Positions 23,563 to 37,603 of a stretch of 64,000 nt of DNA are shown one piece after another. The notes below the pieces were generated by a model that worked only from the letters and a program-made list of their open reading frames with translations, had not been told where the DNA came from and did not search any database. The DNA comes from Hofstenia miamia. Lineage: Eukaryota; Xenacoelomorpha; Acoela; Hofsteniidae. The position numbers and the translations under genes were made by a program. The DNA lies in assembly GCA_900660155.1 (NCBI GenBank), contig CABFPE010000728.1:155774-219773 (forward strand). Direction: 5' to 3'. Every line of letters begins with the position of its first letter. The first letter of the stretch is position 1.

Positions 23563-24286
23563 GTTTTGATGTTTTTTTATTCATTGAGTTTTTAATGTAC
23601 ACATTAAATTGAACTATTTATTACTATTATTAATTTTTATACTTATAATGTAATTCGCCTGATCTATAAATGAATAAACACATTTCGATTTTGTGGCATG
23701 ATTGTATTTTTTTATAAATATTTGATGTTATAACAATTATTTACTGATAATTGCGAAATTGTGTTGTTAGGGAAAAAATCTACAACTGTAAATATGTTTA
23801 ACAAAATTGCAGAAAAGGAAATATAATCTACATTCTTATTTCATTAATGAATAAGAATTAAAATAGAGATGTTTGTGATAACAAGATTAACAGTGTTTCC
23901 AACCATCTTTATATTTATTCTTACCATGTATCATTTCCCCTTCTAAAGAGTGCGTGTCTTCTGATTACCTGTTTCCTTTATATACTATTTCTTCAGTCGA
24001 CAACTAGGGCAATTTATTTCATTTGTTGCCAAAAAAATCAAGAGTCAGTTTAGCATAGTGGATGGATGCCAAGTTCGGCCAAAACAATATAATGACTATC
24101 AGAGTAGTGTTAATTAAGAGTATCAGACGTTCCTTCTTCTTTTGTTATTGCCATTACAAATATGGAAGAAAAGGCTGGGATGGCATTTCGTTTTGCTGAG
24201 GCGATGAACCCGTTTGCTGTCACTGGCACTTTTTAGTTACAGCTTAATCGGGGGCACAATTTTTAAGTCGTATAATGTATTTTTTA
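23563..24286 (+). other. Intron sequence, nothing recognised
   Basis: First part of the intron between exons A and B. AT-rich, with no coding or repeat structure noted. Confidence 0.4.
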
Positions 24287-25676
24287 AATAATAATAATAA
24301 TAATAATCAATGACTTTATTTAGCCGCTGAAGGCATACACAACAAGAAAATAAAAACAAGTCAAGTTTTACGGCAGCGAGGACAGTCACAGGAGATGAAA
24401 TAGGAGCAAATGGAAGAGTAGGCGAAGTCGGAGAAGGGCTCAGCAAAGAGGAAAGCCATCAAAGATTTCTTGAAGCTCGGTGGTGGGGAAAAGAAATCAA
24501 TCGCTGTTGGAGGGTTGCGAGTCAAGATGTAATTAGCAGCAGTACAAGCACGATTGAAAAACGAGTGAAGGGTGCGATGTTTCTTTGTACGACGAATGGA
24601 GAAGGTGACAACATCATCAGAGCGAGTGCAGCAGGAATTGGAGAACTTAATGAAATCAAAAGGATCAAGATCCAATTTGCGAGTCAGTAGTCGATTGAAC
24701 AGAAGGAGATCACAGGCATGGAAGTAGAGTGACAGCGGGAGAGTGGAGAATTTCAGCAGAGCGTCTTTATAGTCCAAAGAGGAAATCCATTTGAAAGCGC
24801 GTTTCTGGAAACGTTCCATGGAGTGGAACAAAGCACGAGAAGGCCACCAACAAGGAGACNNNNNNNNNNNNNNNNNNNNNNNNNNNNNNNNNNNNNNNNN
24901 NNNNNNNNNNNNNNNNNNNNNNNNNNNNNNNNNNNNNNNNNNNNNNNNNNNNNNNNNNNNNNNNNNNNNNNNNNNNNNNNNNNNNNNNNNNNNNNNNNNA
25001 AAGCACGAGAAGGCCACCAACAAGGAGACGCGTAGAGAAGAATGGCGCGGGGAACGGACTTGAACAAAGAGAGTTTCACAGCGGACGAGGTATTAAAAGG
25101 AACATTACGGAAAAGGGCAAATAGCGAGGAATTAGCTTTGCGGAGACGCAAAGACACATGTCCAGTCCAATTTAAGTTTGCAGCAAGTTGAACTCCAAGA
25201 TGAGTGTGATGAGGCGCAAAGTTCACAGGTAGAGGCAAATCAGAAGGGGGAGCCACAGAAAAGGAAATACCACATGTCTTGGTAGTGCTAAAATCGAGAT
25301 GGTTGACAGAGGACCAAGTAGACAAGTGCTCAAGATCAGAAAAAATGTTCGACGCAAAAGACCAACCAAAATCAAAAATCGCAGTGTCATCGACATTCAA
25401 CAGGCAAGACGAGTTGAGAACAGAATGAGGGAGGTCGTTAATGGCAACGAGGAAGAAAAGAACAGCAAACACTGAGCCTTGAGGGGCACCACTAGTAACG
25501 GGGACAGGAGAAGAGATAGACGAGTTGATTTTGACACACTGGTGGCGATTAGTCAGGTAGGACTGGAACAGTTCGATGAAATCCACATCAAAACCAAATA
25601 AACGTAACTTGTCAAGCAGAATGGAATGAGGGAGACGATCAAACGCTTTTGAGATGTCAAGAAAGATAATACAACG
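24287..25676 (-). mobile_element. 5'-truncated LINE, minus strand, with RT domain
   Basis: Non-LTR reverse transcriptase from FLDISKAFD through SGAPQGS, an active-site block reading NVDDTAIF (usual YADD), the LGVQLAANLNWTGH segment, and a C-terminal CPRCRKT cysteine motif, with the stop at 24361. An (ATT)n tail follows at about 24288-24307. The 5' part (endonuclease, ORF1) is missing. The frame appears broken only by the N gap: removing the duplicated 30 bases and the Ns puts both halves in one frame. The active-site Tyr and Ala are both changed, so the enzyme is probably dead. It lies in the host intron in antisense. Confidence 0.88.
24860..24999. other. Assembly gap (140 N), probably false
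   Basis: The 30 bases left of the gap (24830-24859) are identical to the 30 bases right of it (25000-25029), as expected when two overlapping contig ends were not merged. Confidence 0.85.
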
Positions 25677-28600
25677 TCATAGTAATGAACAACAAACAAA
25701 AATAATAAAAATGCCCATGTTAATCATACAGTTGCAGGCATACATTACTAAAAAATAAAAAATTCTTAATAATAATAATAATGTGTTTTGCTTGAGAAAA
25801 TGTTCAATATTTAGTCGAACCAACGATGTGGCAACTTTCGACTACATACTTAAGATTATGAGCGGTGTTGCATGCGCCTGTGATGTTAATATTGAGGGAA
25901 TTGACTTCTACTTTTTCATTGAAGACAGCTTTATAATTTTAGTTTCATTTCTTTAAAATAGTTTTTACCTTATATTTTCTGCACCTAGGTTCAGCACAAC
26001 AACTTCAATTTGCATCAATAGTGCAATTCTTATAAGTAGATTTACTATATCTATTCTCAAGTGTGTAACAAATATATGTTATTAATGCATTTTGGGGGCG
26101 ACATCTCTGCTATATTCATTATTGATAGCCAAAACAATTCTTTCTTCTAGAACTTAACAGATGAAAAATTTGTTTCCTCAAGACTATCATCTTTGTCCTT
26201 GGCCTAATAGTATTGATTGGCACATAGCCTATGGTATGCAAGCTGAAGGCGCTTTCATGGTCCATGATAACATTCAGAGAGACAGTCGTAATCAGTTCAC
26301 TGTAACGTTCGCTTGCTCGTTATATTTCATTTTGACGCCACAAACCCCAATTTTAGCTTCTTGATTCATGAATGATTTCGTTCACGTCTGATCGAGCAAT
26401 GTCGTATATTTGACAAATCGCTTGGCTCAGCTGGTTGATTGAATTTTTAACGTCAATCACAAGGCCCTCTCTTTTCTACCTTTCTGATTTTGCATGTTAG
26501 CTTCTGATCTACCGGATCTAACTCTTCTCAATTGATAAAAGAATTTTTAATATTACTAGTGAGGTCCAAATATTTGTATATGTACAGAATGTGTCTTTAT
26601 TACTTTTCAATTTTGGCAATGAATGTGAGAATTATCAAATCTGTTTTTTAACAAAAAACATTACAATACTACAATTTCAGTAGACGAATCGCTTCATTGC
26701 TTTCTCCTTTAAACTGGAGTAATCATCATCTGAATCCATGTATTGCGATTCATTTGAGTTATCTAAAATCTGAATTTATTATAGTTAAATAAATCATTTA
26801 TTTACCTTTATTAACTGCCACTGCTGCAGATTACAGTATGGATCCAACTTCGAAGCAGCATTGTTACTGTATTCAACAATACTTTGCTTTTGTTAAAAAT
26901 CTTTTGATGTTCCCCTGTATGTTCGAGAGAGTAATTTATACACTCTCTCAAGCTTGCATCCTCCCCAATAGCACATGATTCTAGTTCCTTACGAAGGATG
27001 ATTCAATTCAACACACCTAAAAATACTTAGTAATGATACTTTTCAAAATAAAACTTTCAATTTTGAAGTGAGACATAACATAGAACTCTGCATAATCATG
27101 TGATAGAGAGATTCCCTCCGGGCTGAGCAATCTACTGGTATTGCTTAAATCTCATTGAAATTATTGCGTCGACGTGGAAGTATATTTGCTTCTTGACGCT
27201 CAAAACTCCCACAAACGTTTTCGAGGTTTTGAATCTTGGCATATGTTTCAGTACTTCCTGTATCTTCGGTTGGGTAAAGCTTCCTTTTTTATTGTACATA
27301 AGGAAAGCCTCCTCTGGGACCACAAGAACCGTTATGAATTTCTCATCCGTTGAAGGTTGTCGTCTGAAATACTAATATAGCATACTTACGTTTGCTAAAG
27401 TCAATCATTCTCCACATCCCTACAGTTAGTTTTTCCACTGTCACAGGAAAGGCAACAATCATTCTGGATAAGAAGATAGAGAGCAATACATTTACAAAAG
27501 AAATTTTCAGGTAATGGATTAGTCAAGAAGTATGCCAAATGTTCTAAAAGCAATTAGTATAACGTACTGTAAATAAAAAAATACCTTATTACTGGAAGAC
27601 AGCTCTACTGCAATTCTTTAGCCACCTTCTTACCAGCATGTTCAAGCCTTCCAACCCACTGAGTGGCATTCTTCAATACAGTAAGTCATTTTGTTGGCCA
27701 CTGGTCTTGTACTCTACCAGCACATAATCTTAGTAACTTTCTGGCTTAAATTAAATGGTTATGAAAGTGGCTCACGCATTATCTTGCTTAATCTTTTATT
27801 GAACAAATATATAACAAAAATGGCACAGAAACTTCTATCTTTTGAAAATCCAATGTATCCTTTGTCACCTTCTTCACAAAATTCATATAAATTTAATAAA
27901 TATTGTGCAAAATACAGTTCATGGGAATTGAAATCGCTGTTGCAGTTTCTTATTTGTCACGATGATTTGATTTGTTCACAGACAGAAATCTGCACAGCTT
28001 GCAGTTGTAATTTTTTTGAACACCATTCCAGTTTTAATTGATAGCATGGTGGCTATCTTTCATGAAGCATCATCAAATCTGTGTACCTTCATATTGTTTT
28101 GACACATTTCCAATATCTTTTTGCGCAAACACCTGCGTCCTTTGAACTAAATTGATGTTATTTGAATCCTGTCTTTTGGTTTTTAAACGGTGCAATTAGC
28201 ATGTTTAAATTTACTCTTCGCTTTCTTGTGTCTAGTAGGTGGATTGAATGAAAATATGAATAATGTATCAATTTTATGTCTACAAGGATTTCTTTGACCA
28301 CCATAAACAAACCCCCAGATTAGGAAAACAACGATAAAAATTTTGTAGCATATTAGATCCCATTTTTCTACGAAGTACCATTTTTTACTGAAATTAACTT
28401 TACACAAATTTAACGCAATTTATTTGGTTCACGTAAAAAAAATTCAGGAAAGTATCAGTAGCAAGGAAAAGAACGAAAACAATTGAAAATTTCAATTCAT
28501 CAAAAAAATCAATGAATTGAAAATAAGCTTTTAACCTGAAATTCATGGGCAACTAGAAATTGATTTCGTACCAAATACTTATAATTTAGTCCAATAAAAT

Positions 28601-29772
28601 GCACACTTAAGTTGCATAATTGAACTACTTTAGACTAGAGTTGTGGTCTCCATTATTAACCAATGTTTTCAATGCAAAAATCATAAATTCTTAACTCAAT
28701 ATTAAACACAATTTACCAAAAATTATTCCGGCGCAAAACTTATATTTCACCAGTGCTATAATTGCTCAGCAAATGTTCAACATTATTACAATTTAAAATA
28801 AGACGAAATTGGCATTTTGAAACTTAAAAATGCTGTAATTGACCACAGTCCACTTAGTAAGTCAAATGGCTAAGTGCAGAAAAGGGCAAAAATTATGATG
28901 AGCACTGAGATAGTTAGATTTTCAATCACTGACATCGACTCTCCTCAGACATATTTCAATTACTTTTGGAATTATTATATATGAATAATTGTTTTTTTGG
29001 TTTTCTTCGCTCAAACTGCTTCTAGCGTCACTGAAATTTTCTTGTAATACCTGAAAGGTTTTTCAATAATTTTTGAAACTTTTTCCGAGAGCTTTTGTTT
29101 ACTTTCCAGAAATCTTGATTTAGATTCAAACGTCTCAATTACACGCAATATACTCACATTGCCGCTCAATACGCGCTGTTTCGTGGAACCATAAAAGCAC
29201 TGTTTTAGCACACAATTTCGCGCTTTTAGATGTCCGCGAATTACTGACTTGTTTGACTCTCCTATTTATCGGTTCTTGAATATATGGGTTTCTACAGCAC
29301 ATTCTGTAGTCTACATTTATCAATTTTTGCACTAATATTAATAAGCATTGCTTTCTAGCTATATTAGTATATTTAAAGTGTTAAATTATATATTCAGTTA
29401 AGTTTATCTTCAAAATATCATGGTGGCAATTATAGGTGTCTTTGATAGTTTCCATCCCGCGTCTCCCTACTTTCTCGTTTGATGTTAAAGCCCACTGTGT
29501 AACTATTGAGCTCGCTGCATTCACTCTTACAGTCTTGTGTGCAAATAGTTGTTCAACGTAACGTTTGCAATATTGCGTATCAAATGTTAGTCACATATGG
29601 AAAACAATTTACATAATTATCTTCATATTTTATTGAATGTACCAAGTAATTTGATACTAAGAAATGCTACTCTACTGAACATCCAATTTGTTAAATATAG
29701 GGTTAAATAGAACAAAAAAAATGTATTGAGAAATTTGTATGAAAAATTCACATTGTTAACTTTTATTTTTAG
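25677..29772 (+). other. Intron sequence, nothing recognised
   Basis: Remainder of the intron before exon B. Short open frames occur but show no family motif or consistent splice sites. It ends in a TTTTTAG acceptor. Confidence 0.4.
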
Positions 29773-30037
29773 GCTGTTGAAATAATTGAGCAAACATATC
29801 CACGAATAGCGGGCTATTCATTAGATTTTTTTCTTCGAAATCTTTCCAGTATTTATTGCGCCTCAAAAAAACTACCTCCCTCAAAGCATCATGGTGAAGT
29901 TCCCCAATCTATACTGAAATTGACGAAACGAATCTTCGACGATCTGCTCATTAGTGGTGAGCGACACTATTGGCTAAATGATCTTGATGAAATTGTGCCA
30001 ATCATTATGGATTTAGATATGCTGCCCGTTTTTGCAG
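29773..30037 (+). CDS. Host gene, internal exon B
   Basis: 265 bases between TTTTTAG and GTTTGTG, starting in phase 0 to match the end of exon A and ending in phase 1. It encodes about 88 residues with a helical, mixed-charge composition (for example GERHYWLNDLDEIVPIIM). The open frame fills the whole exon, and both phases agree with the neighbours, which is the main support. The following intron is 12.9 kb and holds the mariner-type, tyrosine-recombinase and hAT elements. Confidence 0.75.
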
Positions 30038-31591
30038 GTTTGTGTTTAATGCGAATTTTGTTTCGATTCAGTATATTGTAACGTCTTCCCTTCGACTCCT
30101 AGTGGACTCCAAACACTAATATTGGGATGACGTACTTTTAAAAGTTTTATACTAAATTCAGGTTACTACCACGCAACCGCTTATTAAGGCCTCACGTACT
30201 TGAAGTCCTCGACTTACGACAGTGTTTCGTTTTACGTTTGACTTACATTTAATTAAAGTAAAAGACTTGATAACATTTATTCTTCATTCGTTATAACCTT
30301 TAATTATATAATCCCCTAATTCACATCAGCATCCAGCATATGCTTCCTTCATCTTCTTCTTCTTTTATTAGTCATAGTTGTTTCAGTACTTAATAATTGT
30401 AGCTGGCTTTGTTTATCATTTTCGCACCGNTACAAAAGAACTGTTGCGAGGTTGCTAGTATCAACTTTTTGGCTGATATCTAGTAACGTAATACTAAAAA
30501 TGGAAATGGAGTTTCGGACTAATTTAACTTTATATTCCGAAGTAACAAAAATCCTCCTTTTCGACTGATAACGTTTGTTATTATTAAAAATACGTTTCAG
30601 TATTAACAAAAGAAAAGTAATAATGTAATAAATAAAGATAAAAATAAAGTAAGTAATAACGTTTATAAATTCCAACTGTTTTTCAGTTAACAAAAGTATC
30701 TTCTGCGCATCCCGCTATTCATCTTACGTTTTAGGGGATTTGCGACTTAAGAATAACATAGTAAAATAAATAGATCACACTAAATATGCACTAAAATAAA
30801 TGATAATAAAAACCTAATAAACTAAAGGAACTGGTAATTTTATTTGAGATAAAAACGGCGGTTTGTTACTTGTTTGCTTTAGAACTAATGTCGAAAAAGG
30901 CTAAAACACTGTGTGGCGTGCCGATATCGCTACAATATTGCTTATTTAAGCCGTACCTTATAAAATAAGGTTCGCAGTGGGACGCTTTATATAAACATTT
31001 TGAAGTTAAAGAATCATTAAATTCGCAATAGTCGTTCAGAAATAAAGTTCACTCGGTCCAAACGTACCCAACCTACCAATTATATAATGATGTATTAAGA
31101 GCTATCCATAGTAAAAAATACTTGTTTACAAATTCTTCAGATTGTCCAGTCTCAAATCTGACTCATTGCAAATGATGTAAGCACAGCAATAGATATAGCG
31201 ATTTTTGTTGATTAATTTTCCAAACATCGAGAAGAGGTTATTATGCTCTTCAGTTAGTTGCTAATGGTTCCTGGTGCACTGAAGATGTCAAAAAGCGATT
31301 GCGTTGCTTTCTTAGCAGCAGAATTAGGTAGCATATCGAAGTTAGTAGGAGCAGAATCAGCATCCATGTCTGATGGTAGATAATTAGGCAGCCACAATAT
31401 CACTCAAGCAATCTTCTAAATCTACTTTTATATTTTTAAATGTCACAGAAATGTTAATGTTAAAATGTAAAGAAAATATTTATTAGCAAGCGCACTGCAA
31501 CAATCTCCTCGCTTGTAAATTCTTTTGTTAGCACAAACAAATAACCAGATAAAATCACCCAATATTGTCTCAGTCCATGCTCCTGAATGTA
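30038..31591 (+). other. Intron sequence, nothing recognised
   Basis: AT-rich. One ambiguous base (N) at 30430. No supported feature. Confidence 0.4.
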
Positions 31592-32880
31592 CAGGATGAC
31601 CGAAAAGTCCCAGGACACTCTATTTTTAATATTTTAATGCTGTTAAATATGATTAAATATGATTGATTTTAATATTCTAATGTTAAAACAGTTTATTTCA
31701 TTTATTTTTTCAGGTTATGACTGACATCGGTGTATTTACTGTTAAGGAGCGCGTAATTGCTGCTGTTTGGACCGCATCAGGAATGAAATGACTGTGGAAG
31801 ATATTCGAAGTGCTTTCACAGAAAGATTTGGAAAGCCCGCGCCATCAAGAAGTAATCTGTATCTGTGGGTAAATAAAGTTTTTGAAACAGGTAGCGTTCT
31901 GAATCAGGCAAGAAGTGGCAGGCCTGAAACACGGAAGGAAACGTGTGCTGGTGTTCAAGGATGACTGCAACAGTCTCCCAAGAAATCCACCAGAAAACGT
32001 TCTGTTGAACTTGGAATACCATGATTAATATGAAAAAGGACTTTGATGTTAAAGCTTATAAGCCCATGTCGGTAAATCAGTTGTCAGATGAAGATATTGA
32101 TCAAAGAAAAGAATTCCATGAGAAATTTCCTGATGATCCAAGAAATCACAGAAAGATAATATTCGGCGATGAATGCGCCAATTATAAAAGTTATAAAAGT
32201 TGAAACATATATTTCTGGGCTAAAGAAAACCCGTTTTACAAAGAAGTTGAAAATAATCCTCCATATGTCATGACATATGAATATTTTATTGGTCCTTATT
32301 TCTTTGATGGCAATGTCAACCAGGAATCATATGCCAACATGATTAGAAACTGGTTCATTCCCAAGTTAATAGAACTTGGTATTAAGGATCGTATATGGCT
32401 ACAGAAGGATGATGCACCTGCCCATTTTGCACTTTCTGTAAGAACGCTGCAAAAGCAGAGTTTCCTGTTCGATGGATATGCCGCGGATCAAATTCTTTTG
32501 CTTTCCCACAACGAAGTCCCGACTTGACAACTCCAGACAACTCATTATGGGGTTTAATCAAAGGTCAAGTTTCTGGTATTAGATGCAAAACCATTGATCA
32601 GCTAAAGCATGCGATTATTGCTGCTTTTGCTAGCGTATCAAGGATACTCTCAAAAAAATGGCACAAAAAACCTGGAGGCGAATGGAATTGTGCAAGAACA
32701 ATTAAGGCCAACATATTGATCCCCTAGACCACTAAATTACTCGTTGTTTTCTGCTTTGTTTCTAATAAAGTTCTGTTTTTTTTGTTGAATATATATATAT
32801 GTTTCTGTGTGTTTCATTAAAAAATACTGTGTTTTATTAAAAATACATATATAGTTGTCCTGCGACTTTCGGCCACCCTG
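31592..32880 (+). mobile_element. Decayed Tc1/mariner-type transposon
   Basis: The ends form imperfect inverted repeats: left CAGGATGACCGAAAAGTC, right (complement) CAGGGTGGCCGAAAGTC, extending over about 25 bases. TA precedes the left end; the right side has CA, a likely decayed TA. Between them lies a frame-shifted transposase on the plus strand: a helix-turn-helix region (FTERFGKPAPSRSNLYLWV), a first catalytic Asp in FGDEC, a second in QKDDAPAHF, and a third in the SPDLTTPDNSLWG block. At least four frame breaks make it inactive. The D2-D3 spacing looks wider than the DD34D of classical mariner, but the break between them prevents an exact count. Confidence 0.85.
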
Positions 32881-32961
32881 CAATTTCTTCATGATGGTAA
32901 TCCTTTCCTGTACGGTTTTTCATTTATCAATCATTTATTTATATCAAAAAAATTGATGCAA

Positions 32962-32990
32962 GGGGGAGCCGCGGCTTCGACGGCTCCCCC
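32962..32990. repeat. GC-rich perfect hairpin
   Basis: GGGGGAGCCG and CGGCTCCCCC are separated by nine bases, a 10-bp perfect inverted repeat almost wholly G and C in strongly AT-rich surroundings. Role unknown. It sits about 80 bases past the mariner-type element. Confidence 0.6.
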
Positions 32991-35900
32991 CTTAAATAGG
33001 TGTCTGTGCATCGTGAGCTTTGCCCAATGCTTTAAGAAAACACATGGCTATTTGATCTTATTAATTGCACGATAGCGAGAGAAAGTGTGGCACACTTGTT
33101 TGACGAGAAAAATCAAAAGTAATTAGATCGCTGAAATCAGGTTGGACGACAAGTTTGAAGGGGTGATATACGTTCAAAGCTATCGTGGTTTTGTGTGTCG
33201 ACCAATTCTGTAATTAAGTTTGACACACAAGTTTGACCGTGTAGCGCTCCCTTTATCCAAATGAGAATACATGTAGTAATTTTTTCGTGTACATTCAGCA
33301 TCCAAGTTTGTGATACCGTTGAATTAAATCCTCTACCAAATCATTGTAATTATGCACCTTTTTACAACTCCTCGAAATATTTGTCATTTTTAATTCCAAC
33401 TCAGAGTCGGCAAATATCCGCCATGTCCGGACTAACAAATATTCCAGCTTTTATTTTGTTGAAAATCAGCACTTTTATCAAAGTAAGCTGCAATGATATT
33501 CCAATTTTCAAGTTCAGTGAAGACATGAATCCATTAACGTTGGGGAACCGAACATTGTGAACCGCATCAAGTTTTAAATTTAATCGGAAACTGATTTTCT
33601 AGTGTTGGTTGGAGTAAAACCACAGTGATGATTATGAAGGGTTATCACACGATGTAAAGTAAATGGCTGATTATTAGGAAACGGATTTTTAGGTAGCAAA
33701 AATTCTCAATTCAGGTCGATACAATTGCTAATTTAGTTCAGTTTTGGTCGATTCTAGTAAAAACTGGAGAACCGCAAAAAAATTACTTAAAATTTTAAAT
33801 ATTCACATTCTAAGGCGAAATCGTCAGTCGATACATGTACAGAGTTAATCTGATTTTGTGTGGAAAGTAAATCCGACTTAGCTCGACCTCCACAGTCGTA
33901 ATCAGCGCAAATTTTAATGCCGCTCTGTCAGAAAGTGAAGCTGGTGGATGAACAACTTCCCCATTCGAAATTCAAACAATGCCCAGCAACAGATTAAAAC
34001 CCTCATTTTAGCAAAAACGCCTGAGTTTTTGTTGAATTTCAACCAGAATAAAATGGCTGTTAACTATTTTTCACACCAAAGACTACTGATTTATTCTCTA
34101 CACCTTGCATGCACTGTTCTTCTATAAATATTTATTCGGTTTTGACTTCATAGTTCAATATTTATGTTTTGGTTTTCCCGATACTTCAGATGCCTCGGGG
34201 AATCTTTTACTAAAGTTGTCTGCATACCAAGGTTTTTATCCAAAACGTATAGTACAATGAGCATTTTCTGACAGCTATAGAATTAGGTTGAATACTGAAG
34301 AAAAATTTTGTTTATGTTCGATTTTGATCGATTGGGTCGAATCCGTTCCCTACTGATTATTAACATTGGATAAACGATGCTGAACATAAAACGAAATGTT
34401 TTAAGTATAATTATTATAAACATTCAGGAATGCATTTGTAATCTCTCATGTGCACTACTTAAATGTTCTGTGCGTTTACTTTTTGCATTTCAATGCAATA
34501 ATTGCATAACGTAGCTAATTTCATATTAAATAAAAGATACACAATTCAAACATTTTGCACTTTGCATTTTACCTTAGAATTTTAATTCGGAAGTTTGTTC
34601 AGCTGCAAATGACCAAAAATTATAGCTGCGAATTCATTAATTTGGGAAAAATGTTTGTGTTTAGTTTGAATATTAGGAGGAAAGAGACCATGCCACCATA
34701 TTAGCTTGTTAAAGGATAATCGGATTATAAGTATTGAACTGCTTTAAATATTTGTAATTATTTTTTCCCATGATCGCCGACTACAATAAATTTGTTTAAG
34801 AACATATTTAGATTTACATCTTGTAAATACAGCAATTGTAAGCTCCTGCTTATAGGTGAGCGTTCTTCTTATTATATGGCAAATTCCTTTATGATCCGAC
34901 GTAGCACACCTGAAGCTAAATAAAAGTACTTGGCACAAAATTTTATGCGTAATTCCCTCCAAATCAATGTCGAATTCTTCACTGTACTTCAAAGATTCAT
35001 TTCATAAGAACTTCAATGTCGTTTCGAAAACTAAAAAGAGTAGCATTTGTTACAAAACCGAAAAATAGCAATGCACTAAAGTTTTAAAAATAATTCGCAA
35101 CAAAATGTGTGCTTTAGAGTGAATATAAAAAAAGTCTGGCAACGTGGGGTTCACAACAAATACCTTCAGATGTAGCAATTTACTTAAAAATCCAAAATGA
35201 ACTAAAACTATATTGCACTAATGATAAAAATACATACCAATGAGGCACTTTAAAGAAAAACAAATCAAAACGTTTACAAATCAACCCAAGGGTGTGCTGT
35301 AATCGTATGAGATGTTATTGTCATATATATATATATATATATATATATACCATTTTCCGCAACAAGAAACAAAACTAGTGTTTATGTATTCACTTTAAAA
35401 CGAAATTGAAAATGCACTTTTATTGCATAATGTATCATATTTTATACATTTAATTTTCCTTTAACTTCAAGCAATATCGTGATAACTAATTTGCAATCAA
35501 GTTTGCTGAGGATAATAAATTTATCTTTAGAAAATTTTTAGATTGGTTTTATAAAAGTCATGCAAGAAAGGATTAAGGATTTTCATTCTTTAAACTGTTA
35601 ATGTTATTGTTAATCTTATGTGAAAAAGATAGCGGAATGATTACATCAAATTTGTTTGTCAATCTTGCTGTTTATTAACCCAATTTTTCCTTTTTCTTTT
35701 CATTAAGAAGAAATTTTATTCAACATTCTTCTCATTTAAAATCTCTTTTCGTTGCCTTAAAGCCCTTGGATAAAAATAAGTTATAATTACATGGGTTATT
35801 TCTTTCTACATTTCTAGCATTTCCTAAAATTATTTTTTTGTCATATTTACTCAGCTTAGTATCGTCAAGCAGCTGACTTTCATTAGTTACAATTTAACTA

Positions 35901-36706
35901 TTAAACAATTGTTGAAATTTTCCTTTTCTTCATTTGCACGTTCTAAGCGCGACAAACGCTCACTCTCTGGGAAAACACGAATTATAATTTCATAATTTTA
36001 TTTGTTTTCTAACACATTAGAATTGATTTTATCAATTCTTTCTTGATGAAGTTCTTCACAATATCTCTGTATTTTTTAATTTCAGTTTGTGCTGTACACG
36101 TAGGTCTGTTGAAATGCAATTTTCGCAACTCCAGGAGGTGCTACGGTTTGTTTTTCCTTTTTCTTGTATAAGTACAAATTCATATTTATTTATCCCTGTG
36201 AATGTAAGTTGGAAAAAATGTTTGCACATGCACATGTTTCATCATTAGATGCTACTTTGTTTATATATATATATATAATATATATATATATATATTAAGT
36301 TTTGCGATCAAAATATCTACCTAATCCTAAAAAAATATGTAGTTTTGCGGAATAAACTAAAAGATAAACTTTACTAACAATCTCACATTTAGAATTACAA
36401 GCAAGCATACGACGCCAACCGTAGCTAAGTGCAATAAATTTTAAGACTTCTCATATATGTTGAATATTCGATTATGACTTTTTTAAATGCTGTTGAGCAG
36501 ACTATTTAAATTAATAATCTCATTGTCTTCAAAATAAATGTAATTAAATCCTTTTTCTATAAGGCGTAGGCATTGTAGAAATTTCACAATGCCTATTATT
36601 AAATTATTAAATTCAATTTCTTATGAACTGGATTTTATTAATTCACTATTAATTTGAATTATAGATCCAACAAACACAATCGCGATATANTACAAAAATC
36701 GTAAAT
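32991..36706 (+). other. Intron sequence with AT microsatellites
   Basis: Non-coding by inspection. It contains (AT)n tracts at about 35323-35349 and 36261-36296 and one ambiguous base at 36690. Confidence 0.45.
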
Positions 36707-36810
36707 ATATAGGGCGCTTACTACGGTTTTTAAAATATACTGGCGTTTACTACACTTGTAATTATATAGGCGTTTACTACTAATGAAAATAATATATTGG
36801 CGCTAACTAC
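36707..36810 (+). repeat. Left subterminal repeat array of the recombinase element
   Basis: Four units at 36707-36724, 36735-36753, 36764-36780 and 36792-36810, each an AT stretch (ATATA) followed by GGCGCTTACTAC or a close variant (GGCGTTTACTAC twice, GGCGCTAACTAC). The GGCG cores are 27-30 bases apart, close to three helical turns. Confidence 0.75.
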
Positions 36811-37603
36811 GCACTGTAGACATTAAATAAGATTTTAAAGCGTAAATGTGTATTTCAACAAAACTAAGACATTAAAAAGACATTAAAAGTTTTTGGCATG
36901 CATAATTGTTTTTTTTAAAGCAATTATGGTTCCTTCACTTACACGTTTTCTGTTTTCAAATAATAGGCTCCGCAATTCTTCTATAGTAATATTTTCATCA
37001 ACATTTTGTAAAAACACTAACAAGGTTTTTTGATATGATGTCAGAGTGGGTCCTTTAGAGAAGTCGTTAAGTGTGTGCATAAACCGCGCTCTATTAGATT
37101 TAGAGGATTTTTTTGGTGATGGTTCATTTTCACTTGAGGATTCTGCTTAGCATACGGCTTTCTTTGATGATGCCCTTGTCTTGCGTTTTCTTATATCTGG
37201 AATCACACTTTCGTTATTAATACTATTTGTGTCTAAATTGACTTCATTTTCAAGTTCTTTATTATAAAAGGAAATTAGGTCATTAAATCGAGATGTGCTT
37301 GACTGAAGTGTATAGTACCTTTCAGCCGTATCGGCACTATGTCCAGTTTGCTCAAAATGCGTTTTACGTAAGTCAGAGCTAGTGTCTTTTGACGCGATAT
37401 GAGAATCCCAAAATTTACGAATGGAATTCGCGTTGAATGAAAATTCGTTTGCATACGGGAAGTATTTATTTATCATCACTTGTAGTTTATGCTGCATAGC
37501 AGTTTCTTTTGTATCTGCAAAACTATTAAAAATCATTGTGGGTTGTTTTCCTGTTTCCTGGACCAATCTATCAATTAATTTGCGCAGCCAGCATTGTTGG
37601 CAC

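Noticed and set aside
26161-26364. 67-codon plus-strand frame as an extra host exon
   Set aside because: No donor in phase and it would break the clean phase match between exons A and B.
30349-30693. 114-codon minus-strand frame
   Set aside because: Low-complexity, crosses an ambiguous base and has no motif.
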